Assembly: GCA_017448825.1 (NCBI GenBank)
Contig: JAFSKR010000044.1
Location: forward strand, 1 to 64,000
Reading direction: 5' to 3'
Length of the DNA stretch: 64,000 nucleotides
Origin: Bacteroidaceae bacterium
Lineage (GTDB): Bacteria; Bacteroidota; Bacteroidia; Bacteroidales; Bacteroidaceae
Shown here: piece by piece, positions 8,291 through 16,774 of the stretch
Layout: every line of letters starts with the position of its first letter
Numbering within the stretch: the stretch's first letter is position 1
The notes under the pieces: generated by a model
What the model was told of the DNA's origin: nothing
Seen by the model: only the letters and a program-made list of their open reading frames with translations
The model's database searches: none
Position numbers and translations under genes: made by a program

Positions 8291-9772
8291 TCATTTCTGG
8301 GTAGCACTGACGAAGATGGATTGTATCTCGGTCTCATTCCACTCGTTGGTCTTTCGGTTGAAGAGGCCGTCCCACGACTTGCTGGAGTTGTCAGCATCCC
8401 ACCAGATGCCAGTGGTCTCGTAATTGACGAACTTGCCCATGATGTATCGGGCATACTTAATGCGCTCACCCAGTTCCTTGTCGGGGTCGAGGGCACCGAA
8501 CTCACCGTAAATGTAGGGCAGGCCAAGGTCGTTGAAGCGATTGTTGACACGAGCGGTCAACGCGTCGATTTCAGCTTCGCAGCTGCTGTCCCAGATGTAA
8601 ATGTTCCAGTCGTTGTTGCCATCCTTATTGCTGTTGCAGAAGCCATAAGGGTCATAGGTGTGAACCGTGGCAAGGATGTGGTTGGAGTGTACATCGTTAG
8701 GGGCTTGGAAGCCGTCGAGTTTTGCCTGCGAGTTGCCTGCTGAGTAGGGGTTAACCACAAGGTTGCGGTATTCGTTGTTACCGCCTGTGGCACGTACAGC
8801 ATCAACGAAGTCCTGTTCCAACTTGGTGACGGCCGTGTAGGCTGTAGCGTCGGTGGGGTCGCCCCAGTTGTCGGTGTTGTCGAGAATCTCGTTGAAGGCC
8901 TCAAAGAGGAGATGCTCATCGTAGTCCTTGAAGCGGTTGGCAATTTGTGTCCAGAGCTTCTTGAACCTGACAGAAGTGGTCTCATACTCGTCCATGTCGG
9001 CACGGAGCCAGGCGATGCCGTCGGTGCGGGTGCCGCGTGCGCTGGCATCGTGGTGTACATTGATGATGCAGTAGGAGCCTGTGTTGAGGACGTACTTGAC
9101 GACTTCTTCCACTCGGTCCATCCACTCGGTGGACACATTGTCATCGGAGTCCATGTGTGGATACCATGTGACGGGCACACGAATGATGTTCACGCCTCCT
9201 GCCACGATGGAATCAATCTCTTCCTGTGTGGTGATGGGCTGTCCCCATCCTGTTTCCCAATCGCTGACGCTGGTGGGATTCCACCAACTTTCGTTGATGT
9301 CGGGATTGGCCTCGAGGGTGTTGTAGAGATTGTAGCCGAAGGTGAGGCTTTCGACAAATTCGAAGGCTGTTTGGAAGGTGTCACCAACGTCGGCACCCGA
9401 CCCTTTCTGGGTGATGGTGAGGGTCTTGACGGTGCCGCCCGATGAGAAGGTGACGGTGGCAGTACGGGCATCGCCGTCGTTCTTGGCCACGGATAGTTTC
9501 ACGTAGGAGCGTTTATTGGTATAGCCATAGCCAACGTGGTTGGAGAGAGTACACCAGTCAGCATCGCTGGTCGCACTCCAATTGGCGTCGCAATCGATGC
9601 CGAGCATGGTGAAGGCAGAGCCTATGTTGAAGTCCAACTGGCTAATGGCAGTGGAGTCGTCGCCTCGGAAGATGTTGAGGTAGGAGGCGACCACTGAGTC
9701 GTCGCTGTGGCAGCTCTGGGTGAACAAGGCGGCAACGAGGGCGACTGTGATGATATTAATGAGCTTCTTCAT
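8291..9772 (-). CDS. BACON-domain GH5 endo-beta-1,4-glucanase-type lipoprotein
   Basis: A 493-residue lipoprotein (signal MKKLINIITVALVAALFTQSC, Cys 21). Residues about 50-122 form a BACON module (ANWSATSDADWCTLS ... KTLTITQKG), the Bacteroidetes domain often placed between lipid anchor and catalytic domain. The GH5 barrel follows: IIRVPVTW near 196-203, IINVHHD at 237-242, the acid/base Glu295 in FEAFNE and the nucleophile Glu424 in YGEFGA. The pattern fits subfamily GH5_4-like endoglucanases or xyloglucanases. It would cut beta-1,4-glucan backbones at the cell surface and feed the SusC/D pair. It is fourth in the locus, 37 bases after the glycan-binding protein. Subfamily and substrate are not certain. 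Confidence 0.88.
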   Translation of the reverse strand: MKKLINIITVALVAALFTQSCHSDDSVVASYLNIFRGDDSTAISQLDFNIGSAFTMLGIDCDANWSATSDADWCTLSNHVGYGYTNKRSYVKLSVAKNDGDARTATVTFSSGGTVKTLTITQKGSGADVGDTFQTAFEFVESLTFGYNLYNTLEANPDINESWWNPTSVSDWETGWGQPITTQEEIDSIVAGGVNIIRVPVTWYPHMDSDDNVSTEWMDRVEEVVKYVLNTGSYCIINVHHDASARGTRTDGIAWLRADMDEYETTSVRFKKLWTQIANRFKDYDEHLLFEAFNEILDNTDNWGDPTDATAYTAVTKLEQDFVDAVRATGGNNEYRNLVVNPYSAGNSQAKLDGFQAPNDVHSNHILATVHTYDPYGFCNSNKDGNNDWNIYIWDSSCEAEIDALTARVNNRFNDLGLPYIYGEFGALDPDKELGERIKYARYIMGKFVNYETTGIWWDADNSSKSWDGLFNRKTNEWNETEIQSIFVSATQK

Positions 9773-9809
9773 TGTTCAGAGAATTTTATACTTCAATTTT
9801 TACTTCCTT

Positions 9810-11456
9810 TTAAGGTTTGATGTAGATGAGTCGAACGTTGTCCACGCAAATATCGACATCGCCAGGGTTGTTGGTCTGGTTGATGCACTGGATGCGGACG
9901 TTGCTGATGCCGATTCTCTGCACGTCGGCATAGGTGAGTCCGGCATAAAGCGGGAAGTTGCTCAACTTGAAGACGTGACGGTACCACTTGCCCACGGGTG
10001 CCTTGCCGTTGATGTCGGAAAGCACGGGACCGAGAGGGTTGGTGAAGGTGCCGGCATCGTAGTCATCCCATTCGAAGTTGTCCACTTGGTCGGAGGTGTT
10101 GCCTGTGTCGCCACCAATCTCCCAGATGTTGTAGCGCAGGTAACCGCCGAAGGTGCCGTTGTTGTACTCACTGTTGTTGTTATAGACTTCCATGGCGAGG
10201 TAGATGTCGTCGGTGGAAGTGGCATCGGGGATGACATCGTTGCCTGGAAGTGGGAAGATGTTGTCGCCCCAGTCGTAGCGGAAGAAGATCATCATGCCCC
10301 ACCAGTCGGCTCCTGACTCGCGCTGGGTGATGCGGGCGTAGGTGCCAGAGGACATATAAGGTGCTGCCTCGGTATTGGCTGACTCGAAGGAGCAGTTGGG
10401 ACCCCAACCGTTGTCGGTGGCATAGTGGTCATCGAAGTTGAAGAGCAGGGTGCTGTAGTCATAGAAGTTAGCCACGGTGGTGGAACCGCCAGGTGTAGTG
10501 ACTTGGAGTGTTGTGCCGCTGCCCTCAGTGGGTGTCTTGGTGATGAGAATGTCGATTTCGTCTTCAGAGTCAGCTACAGTGAACTCGTCAGCTGTGTAGG
10601 TCACGTCGCCAAAGGTGACAGACTCCACTTGGATGAACTCATTGCCCTTGATAACGAGGGTCTCACCCAGCACTGGCATATCGGAGGAGATGCTCTTGAT
10701 AACGGGTGCACTGGGCAATTTAGAGAAGGCAATGTAGCGTGTTCCAGCCGCACACTCGATGACGAGGGCACCTTGATCGAACGAAAGCTCTGGAATGGTG
10801 AGTTGCAACTGGGAGGTCACTTCGTAATTCTGGTTGGAGTTGAGGTGACGATCAGCGAGCACGGTCGTGTAGTCGCTCACCACCACGTGGTTGCCAGGCA
10901 CTTCGTCCCAAGTGAGGGTGTCGAGTGCGGCGGCGGTCACGTCGGTGAAGTAGATGCTTTCAATGCTGTAGAGATTGGTTCCGTAGATGTTGAGCACATC
11001 GCCAGTGGAGCGTGGATAGGTGGCTTGGATGCGAGAGATGCTGGGAGCCTGACCTAAGACCTTGAAGGCGTAGGTGGCGGTTCCGTGGGAGGTTTCGACG
11101 CGGATTTCGTCTTTCAGTTCAGAGTTGAAGGCTGTGAGTTCGAAGCCGTCGGTCTCTGAAGGAACCTTCACGATGACGCTATGGTCGGTGTTCATCGTAG
11201 GGCTGAAATAGACTTCCTGATCGTTGATATAGACCTTCCGGATGTTGCTGAGGTTCTTACCGATGATGGCAATGGTCTGGCCTTGGGCAGACTTGGTGAA
11301 GAGGCTGTCGGCATACTCAGGGTCGCATACGCGTACACCCGTGATTTCGGGCTGTCCGCTGCCGTCGTCATCGCTGCACGATACCATGCCCAGCGAGAGG
11401 ACTGTCAGCAGGGCTGCCATCCACATGCCCCATTTCATATTAAATATATTTTTCAT
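9810..11456 (-). CDS. IPT/TIG-domain surface glycan-binding lipoprotein
   Basis: A 548-residue lipoprotein (lipobox MVSC, Cys near 27). Three consecutive IPT/TIG-like Ig modules occupy roughly residues 35-330, marked by repeats of the GQTIAIIGKNLSNI, GDVLNIYGTNLYSI and GETLVIKGNEF type. A C-terminal beta-rich domain of about 200 residues with many Trp/Tyr (WGPN, WWGMMIF, YLRYNIWE) is the probable carbohydrate-binding part. This architecture matches SGBP-B proteins of Bacteroidetes polysaccharide loci, which hold glycan at the surface beside SusD. It sits between susD (21-base gap) and the GH5 gene, so its ligand is presumably the same beta-glucan. It is not an enzyme by any motif seen. Confidence 0.85.
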   Translation of the reverse strand: MKNIFNMKWGMWMAALLTVLSLGMVSCSDDDGSGQPEITGVRVCDPEYADSLFTKSAQGQTIAIIGKNLSNIRKVYINDQEVYFSPTMNTDHSVIVKVPSETDGFELTAFNSELKDEIRVETSHGTATYAFKVLGQAPSISRIQATYPRSTGDVLNIYGTNLYSIESIYFTDVTAAALDTLTWDEVPGNHVVVSDYTTVLADRHLNSNQNYEVTSQLQLTIPELSFDQGALVIECAAGTRYIAFSKLPSAPVIKSISSDMPVLGETLVIKGNEFIQVESVTFGDVTYTADEFTVADSEDEIDILITKTPTEGSGTTLQVTTPGGSTTVANFYDYSTLLFNFDDHYATDNGWGPNCSFESANTEAAPYMSSGTYARITQRESGADWWGMMIFFRYDWGDNIFPLPGNDVIPDATSTDDIYLAMEVYNNNSEYNNGTFGGYLRYNIWEIGGDTGNTSDQVDNFEWDDYDAGTFTNPLGPVLSDINGKAPVGKWYRHVFKLSNFPLYAGLTYADVQRIGISNVRIQCINQTNNPGDVDICVDNVRLIYIKP

Positions 11457-11477
11457 GAGTCGTATTGGTTAAAGTGA

Positions 11478-13352
11478 TTATTCTTGCTTAATGATGAAGT
11501 CATCGAAGTCGTAGCTTTGAGCTGCCTGCTTGAAATAGGGGTTGCGCAGCACATCGGCTTCGGGATAAGGCATGAAGATGTTCTCCTCGTTGAGGGTCAC
11601 AGGGTCGTAACCGTCTTGTGCACGGGAGAGGGCATCAACGTCATAGACGTAGCCATCTTCGACAGTTTGATAGACGGTCTCGGTGTCGCCCAAGCGGAGG
11701 CAGTCGTTCCAGTAGCAAGGATTGTAGGTCTCACCATCCACCGTTACCGAGGTGTTGCGGTCGTAGAAGTACCACGGCGAAGACTGACGGTTGGGGAAGG
11801 TGCGGTAGGAGATGGTGCGGTCGTCGTTGTAGAGCACGTCGCCCTCGTTAATCATGAAGGCGCGGTGCTGCTTGTTGTTGAAGTAGTTGAGCATATACTG
11901 GGGCTTCCAGCGATACCATGTCACCATGTCGTACCAGTTCTGATACTCCATGCAGAACTCCTTGCGACGCTCCTTGATGAGGGATTCGAGGTTGTAGGAA
12001 GTGAGTGCGCTCACACCAGCACGAGCACGCACCGTATTGATGGCTGTCAGACCTTCAGCGTCGGTGGTTGATTCGGCATTGCCGAGGATGGCTTCAGCCT
12101 TAGTGAGATAGACATCAGCCAGACGCAGGATGTAGGTGTTGAGTGGCGATGCCATCATGGCGAGGTGTCCGCCGCAGTCGGCAGTGGTGCCAGGGAGTCC
12201 CTTCTTCAGTTGGCAGAACTTCTTGGCATAGACATAGCCCGAAGATTGTGGATAGCCGTTGGCTGTGGTCTTCTGTGCGGCTGGCACAAGGTCGTTGCCT
12301 GTGTCCCAATAGGAGTAGTAGGCTCCAGGGGTACAGAAGGCGGCATGGAAGCGGATGGAGTCGCTGATGTCCTCGTTGTAGAGGTCAATCATATCGACTG
12401 ATGCATAAATGCCACCCCACACAGTTACGTCTGATGAGCCGCTCCAAGCCAAGTCGGAGAGGTTGGCACTCATGTTTCCCCACGTGCCAGTGAGCGGGTC
12501 AGCCCAGTGCATGGCAAGCAGGGTCTCGGAGTTCTGGGTGGAGAAGTTGTTGTACTCATACTTGAAGAGGTCTTCGTAATTGCTCATGAGGGAGTAGGGA
12601 CCATTGTTGAGCACGTCGTCGCAGAGGGTGATGGCCTGTTGCAACATATCCTCGTCGCGTGTGCCTCCATTGTTCCATCCGCTGAGGGCGAGTAGGGCTT
12701 TGGCTTCGAGGGCTTCGGCCACATACTTGGTGGCGTGCATCGAGGTGCTGGCAGTGGGCAACAGTTCGGCGGCACGCTGGTAGTCGCGGATGACGAACTT
12801 GAGCACGTCCTCCTCCTTGGTGAGGGGGATGACGGGTGTCTCGGTAAGGGCGAGGTTGTTTTCATAGACTACGACATCGCCCCAAGCACGCACCAGATAG
12901 AAGTAGGCGGTACCTCGCATGAGGTAGGCCTCGCCTAAGGCAAGGTTCTTCGTTTCCTCGCTGACATCGCTGGTGGCGTAGGCGTTGATGTCGGATATCA
13001 ACTGGTTGGCCATCGTGACAACCATGTAGAAGGATGACCAAGCGTTGGCCAATTCGGTCGAGGAACTGGTCACTTGGAAAGTTGCGAACTCGGGGTTGAG
13101 GTAGGGGTTCCAACCGTCATTGGCACGTATGGAGCCCATACCAATCATGGCACGGTAGTTGTAGTTGAACCATGCGTAGTTGTAGAGCGGCTCGATGGCT
13201 TTCATCACGGCATCGTCAGACGAATAGAACGTCTCAGCCGTGTAGTCGTTGCTTGGAGTCTTGTCGAGGAAGTCACTACTACAGCCAGTGGTGAGTGTTC
13301 CTGCCGCAAGGAGCGATGCCGCCGACAACAACAATATATTGAACTTTTTCAT
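11478..13352 (-). CDS. SusD/RagB-family outer-membrane glycan-binding lipoprotein
   Basis: A 624-residue lipoprotein (TTGCSSDFLDKTPSND, Cys near 24). It has the SusD fold signatures: the N-terminal LDKTPSNDYTAETFYSSDDAV, the TPR-like helix with YLVRAWGDV and the C-terminal VRARAGVSAL ... LIKERRKEFCMEYQNWYDMVTW motif. SusD caps the SusC barrel and delivers bound oligosaccharide. It starts 12 bases after susC, so the two are co-transcribed and likely translationally coupled. Ligand specificity cannot be read from sequence; context with BACON-GH5 and GH3 suggests a beta-1,4- or mixed-linkage glucan. Confidence 0.93.
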   Translation of the reverse strand: MKKFNILLLSAASLLAAGTLTTGCSSDFLDKTPSNDYTAETFYSSDDAVMKAIEPLYNYAWFNYNYRAMIGMGSIRANDGWNPYLNPEFATFQVTSSSTELANAWSSFYMVVTMANQLISDINAYATSDVSEETKNLALGEAYLMRGTAYFYLVRAWGDVVVYENNLALTETPVIPLTKEEDVLKFVIRDYQRAAELLPTASTSMHATKYVAEALEAKALLALSGWNNGGTRDEDMLQQAITLCDDVLNNGPYSLMSNYEDLFKYEYNNFSTQNSETLLAMHWADPLTGTWGNMSANLSDLAWSGSSDVTVWGGIYASVDMIDLYNEDISDSIRFHAAFCTPGAYYSYWDTGNDLVPAAQKTTANGYPQSSGYVYAKKFCQLKKGLPGTTADCGGHLAMMASPLNTYILRLADVYLTKAEAILGNAESTTDAEGLTAINTVRARAGVSALTSYNLESLIKERRKEFCMEYQNWYDMVTWYRWKPQYMLNYFNNKQHRAFMINEGDVLYNDDRTISYRTFPNRQSSPWYFYDRNTSVTVDGETYNPCYWNDCLRLGDTETVYQTVEDGYVYDVDALSRAQDGYDPVTLNEENIFMPYPEADVLRNPYFKQAAQSYDFDDFIIKQE

Positions 13353-13364
13353 GTGCGATATGTA

Positions 13365-16300
13365 TTAGAAGTTAAGCTTGATACCGATGTTGAAAATGCG
13401 CTGTGAGGGGTAGCGGCCGTTGTCGAGTCCCTGAAGGATGACGCTCTGTCCCATCGAACCGATTTCGGGGTCATACCCCTTGTAGCCCGTGATGGTGAAG
13501 AGGTTTTGGGCGTTGGCGTAGAGTTGGCACCACTCGATACCCGCTTTCTCTATCCAGCGCTTAGGCAGATTCCATGCCACGGAGAGTGACTTGAGACGAA
13601 CGTATGTGCCGTCTTCCACGAAGAGGGAAGAGATGTGGTCGTTGTCGTTCTGTCCGCCGCCCGATGGCTCGATGCGCCAGCACTTGGCTGTCTGGGGGTT
13701 CGCCACATAGACGTTGCTGATGTCGCTGAGCGATCCGTTCTCATCATAGTAGGCTATCTGTGCACAGCTGGCGACGTATGCCATCTTGTTGCCCCATCCT
13801 GCCGGGTCGGTCTTGGTCTGGCGCAGTACGTTATACACGTCGTTGCCCACGCTTCCGCTGATGAAGAACGACACTTCCACGTTCTTGTAGGAGATGGAGT
13901 TGTTGAGACCGAAGGTGAACTTGGGGTTCGGGTCGCCAATGTATTGGCAGTCGGACTCGTCGATTTTGCCGTCACCGTTGTAGTCTTCGAAGATGTAGTC
14001 GCCCACCCAGATGCCGTTCTGCTTGATGTCGTAGAGGTTGCCATCGCTGTCGGCACGACGAGCCACGGGAATCTTTTCACCGTTGACATCGAGCAAGAAC
14101 TCACCCAGTTGGTTCTTCTGATAGAAGTCATCCTCCTTGGTGAACATACCGATGCTCTTCCATCCGTAGAAGCGACCCACAGGACCGCCTATTTCAGAGA
14201 GGGTATAGACACCGTCGCCCACCTTGCCTTGCAGCGAGGAGTCGTCACTGTTCAGTTTGGTCAACTTGTTGCGGTTGATGGAGAGGGTGGCACCCGTGCG
14301 CCACTTCCAAGGTCCATTGTCGATGTTGACGGTGTTGAGGGTGAACTCAATACCTTTGTTGCGGATAGAACCAGCGTTCACCCATGGGGCAGTGATGCCT
14401 CGGTAGCCATCCACATCAACGAGGTAAGTGGGCAGCGATGCCTGCATGAGCAGGTTGTCGGTATTCTTGTAGTACATATCAACGATGAACTCGATACGGT
14501 TATTCAAGAAGGCAAAGTCGAAACCGAGGTTCCAAGCCTTAGTGCTCTCCCATTTCAGGTCAGGGTTGGCGTAGTTGCTGGCATAATAGCCTGTGCCCCA
14601 AGCCGTGTTGCTGGTGCCCATTGCCACACCGTATGCGTAGGAACCAGTGCTCTGGTTACCCACAAGACCCCAACCTACACGTACTTTCAGGTTGGAGAGC
14701 CAGTTCTTGGTACCTTCCATGAACTTCTCGTTGTTCACACGCCATGCAGCAGCTGCCGAGGGGAACCAACCCCAACGGTTATTGGGACCGAACGACGAAG
14801 AACCGTCGGCACGGAGCGTGGCGGTGAGGAGGTAACGGTCGAAGAGGTTGTAGTTCAAACGGCCGAAGTAAGACTCGATAGACCAACTGCTGCCCTGCTC
14901 GTCGTTGGTGGCGGTGGAAGAATCGCCCACGTGGAGGGAGTGGATGGCAGAGGAGATGTAGCCCTTTCTGCCTGCCTGCAGGTTCGACCAGTCGCCCCAT
15001 TGTGCCTCATGACCGAACATCACTTGCAGGTGCTGGTTCTTCCATGGGTCGAAGTCGTAGGTGGCATACTGCTTGAAAGTCTTATACTTGCTGGTGGCAG
15101 AAGTGCGTGATGCCTGCGACTCCACTTTCTGGTTGTTGGAGCCGTAGGTATATTCTGGACGGAAGAAGTAGGTGTCAGTCCATGAGAAACTGCCACCATA
15201 CTCGATGCGGAGCACCAGGTCCTTGATAGGCGTGATGTTGGCGTAGAGGTTGTAGTCGAGTTGCGACTTCTTGTTGTGGTTGTCAATCTGCTGTGCCTTG
15301 AAGAGGGGGTTCTCTGTATAGTTGAACTCGTTTTCAGCACCAGAATCGTAAGAGCCATCAGCATTTCGTGCTGCCACGTCTGGAGTCATCGAGATGGCAT
15401 CGCGGATGACGCTGCCGCCATTGCCGTCGGCATCGTCGAAGGTGATGATTTGGCGTGTGCGGGCGAAGTAGCCATTGGCACCCACCTTGAGCCACTTGTT
15501 CACGTTGGTGTCGAAGTTGGCACGGAAACTGGCACGGGTGAAGCCCGAACCGACACCGATACCCTCCTGGCTCAGATAACCGCCTGCGAGGTTGTAGCTC
15601 ATGTCCTTCGTACCACCGCTCACACCCAGTTGATGCTGGTGCATGAAGGCGGTCTGGAACAACTCTTTCTGCCAGTCAGTACCCTTGGTCAGCAGCGAGG
15701 GGTCTTTGTACTGTTCCTGTGCACCCCATCCCCACAGCTCGGCACGGTCGTTGTAGTACTTGGCATACTGTTGGAGGTTCATCATGTCGAGGTGCTTGGG
15801 CAGCGACTGCCAACCCATCATGCCTTCGTAGGTCACCTTAGGCTTGCCCTCGGTGCCTCGTTTGGTGGTGATGAGCACGACACCATTGGAAGCGCGAGAA
15901 CCGTAGATAGCGGTGGCGGAAGCATCCTTCAGAACTTCCAGAGATGTGATGTCGGAAGGGTTCAGCGTGCTGAGCACGGAGGAGTTGTCGCTGGTCTGTC
16001 CAGACATGGCGACACCGTCAATCACGTAGAGAGGCTCGTTGCCGTTGAGTGAGTTGATACCACGGATTTGGACGGAAATACCACCACCCGGGGCACCTGA
16101 GTTCTGGGTTACCTGTACACCAGCAATACGGCCTTGCATGGCTTGCTCGATAGAGGTGTTGACACCCTGCTTGATGGCCTTCTCGTCAATGGACGAAACG
16201 GCACCTGTGAGGTCGGAACGTTTCATCACACCGTAACCCACCACCACCACGTCGTTGAGTGACTGGCTGTTTTCCAGCAGGACGATTTTCATCGTGCCAG

Positions 16301-16610
16301 CGGTGGCCTTGACGGTCTGTGTGATGTAACCGATACAACTGATTTGGAGTGTTGCGCCAGGAGCGGCATCGACAGCGAAACGGCCGTCCAAGTCGGTCGC
16401 TGCACCTGTGCTCGTCGCCTTCACGAGAACGGATGCACCGATGACAGGCTCGCCGAACTCATCGACCACAACACCCTGAATCTTTTTGGACTGCTGCTGT
16501 TGCATGGGCGCGGTGCCCGTGCTGGCAAAGGCAGCGGAAGGTGCACTGGATGCCATCAGGGCGAGTGCCAAGCTGGCGAACAGTGTTGCTTTCTTTGATG
16601 TTAGATTCAT
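13365..16610 (-). CDS. SusC/RagA-family TonB-dependent transporter
   Basis: A 1081-residue outer-membrane protein. Signal peptide about residues 1-30; carboxypeptidase-D-like regulatory domain about 43-112 (KIQGVVVDEFGEPVIGASV); TonB-box/plug beginning NDVVVVGYGVMKRSDLTGAV near 119, with the plug signature LEVLKDASATAIYGSRASNGV; then a beta-barrel ending in IFNIGIKLNF with terminal Phe. It imports oligosaccharides across the outer membrane using TonB energy. First gene of the five-gene locus susC-susD-SGBP-GH5-FNT, with a -7 promoter element at 16676-16683. Its GH3 neighbour is transcribed separately from upstream. Confidence 0.95.
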   Translation of the reverse strand: MNLTSKKATLFASLALALMASSAPSAAFASTGTAPMQQQQSKKIQGVVVDEFGEPVIGASVLVKATSTGAATDLDGRFAVDAAPGATLQISCIGYITQTVKATAGTMKIVLLENSQSLNDVVVVGYGVMKRSDLTGAVSSIDEKAIKQGVNTSIEQAMQGRIAGVQVTQNSGAPGGGISVQIRGINSLNGNEPLYVIDGVAMSGQTSDNSSVLSTLNPSDITSLEVLKDASATAIYGSRASNGVVLITTKRGTEGKPKVTYEGMMGWQSLPKHLDMMNLQQYAKYYNDRAELWGWGAQEQYKDPSLLTKGTDWQKELFQTAFMHQHQLGVSGGTKDMSYNLAGGYLSQEGIGVGSGFTRASFRANFDTNVNKWLKVGANGYFARTRQIITFDDADGNGGSVIRDAISMTPDVAARNADGSYDSGAENEFNYTENPLFKAQQIDNHNKKSQLDYNLYANITPIKDLVLRIEYGGSFSWTDTYFFRPEYTYGSNNQKVESQASRTSATSKYKTFKQYATYDFDPWKNQHLQVMFGHEAQWGDWSNLQAGRKGYISSAIHSLHVGDSSTATNDEQGSSWSIESYFGRLNYNLFDRYLLTATLRADGSSSFGPNNRWGWFPSAAAAWRVNNEKFMEGTKNWLSNLKVRVGWGLVGNQSTGSYAYGVAMGTSNTAWGTGYYASNYANPDLKWESTKAWNLGFDFAFLNNRIEFIVDMYYKNTDNLLMQASLPTYLVDVDGYRGITAPWVNAGSIRNKGIEFTLNTVNIDNGPWKWRTGATLSINRNKLTKLNSDDSSLQGKVGDGVYTLSEIGGPVGRFYGWKSIGMFTKEDDFYQKNQLGEFLLDVNGEKIPVARRADSDGNLYDIKQNGIWVGDYIFEDYNGDGKIDESDCQYIGDPNPKFTFGLNNSISYKNVEVSFFISGSVGNDVYNVLRQTKTDPAGWGNKMAYVASCAQIAYYDENGSLSDISNVYVANPQTAKCWRIEPSGGGQNDNDHISSLFVEDGTYVRLKSLSVAWNLPKRWIEKAGIEWCQLYANAQNLFTITGYKGYDPEIGSMGQSVILQGLDNGRYPSQRIFNIGIKLNF

Positions 16611-16675
16611 AGAGTTTTGATATTAGTTAGGTTGTAAAATAAAGTTTCTTTGATGGCTTTTTCCAAAACCCGTGG

Positions 16676-16683
16676 CAAAGATA
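16676..16683 (-). promoter_or_regulatory. -7 promoter element upstream of susC
   Basis: On the minus strand TATCTTTG (plus-strand 16676-16683) fits the Bacteroidetes TAnnTTTG -7 consensus. No clear TTTG lies 19-20 nt upstream; a TTTC at 16701-16704 is the nearest match at 17 nt. The leader to the susC start would be about 60 nt. Confidence 0.5.
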
Positions 16684-16774
16684 AGACTTTTTCACTTTGG
16701 GAAAAGCGTTACAAGATGTTAATTTTCACCTTTTTGTGGTTTGTACTACAAAAAGATAAGAAAGTATAAGAATT

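Noticed and set aside
13635..15110. Long plus-strand frame (491 codons) opposite the first susC
   Set aside because: It lies wholly antisense to a clearly coding TonB-dependent transporter, has Val/His-rich shadow composition and no recognisable domain or start context.
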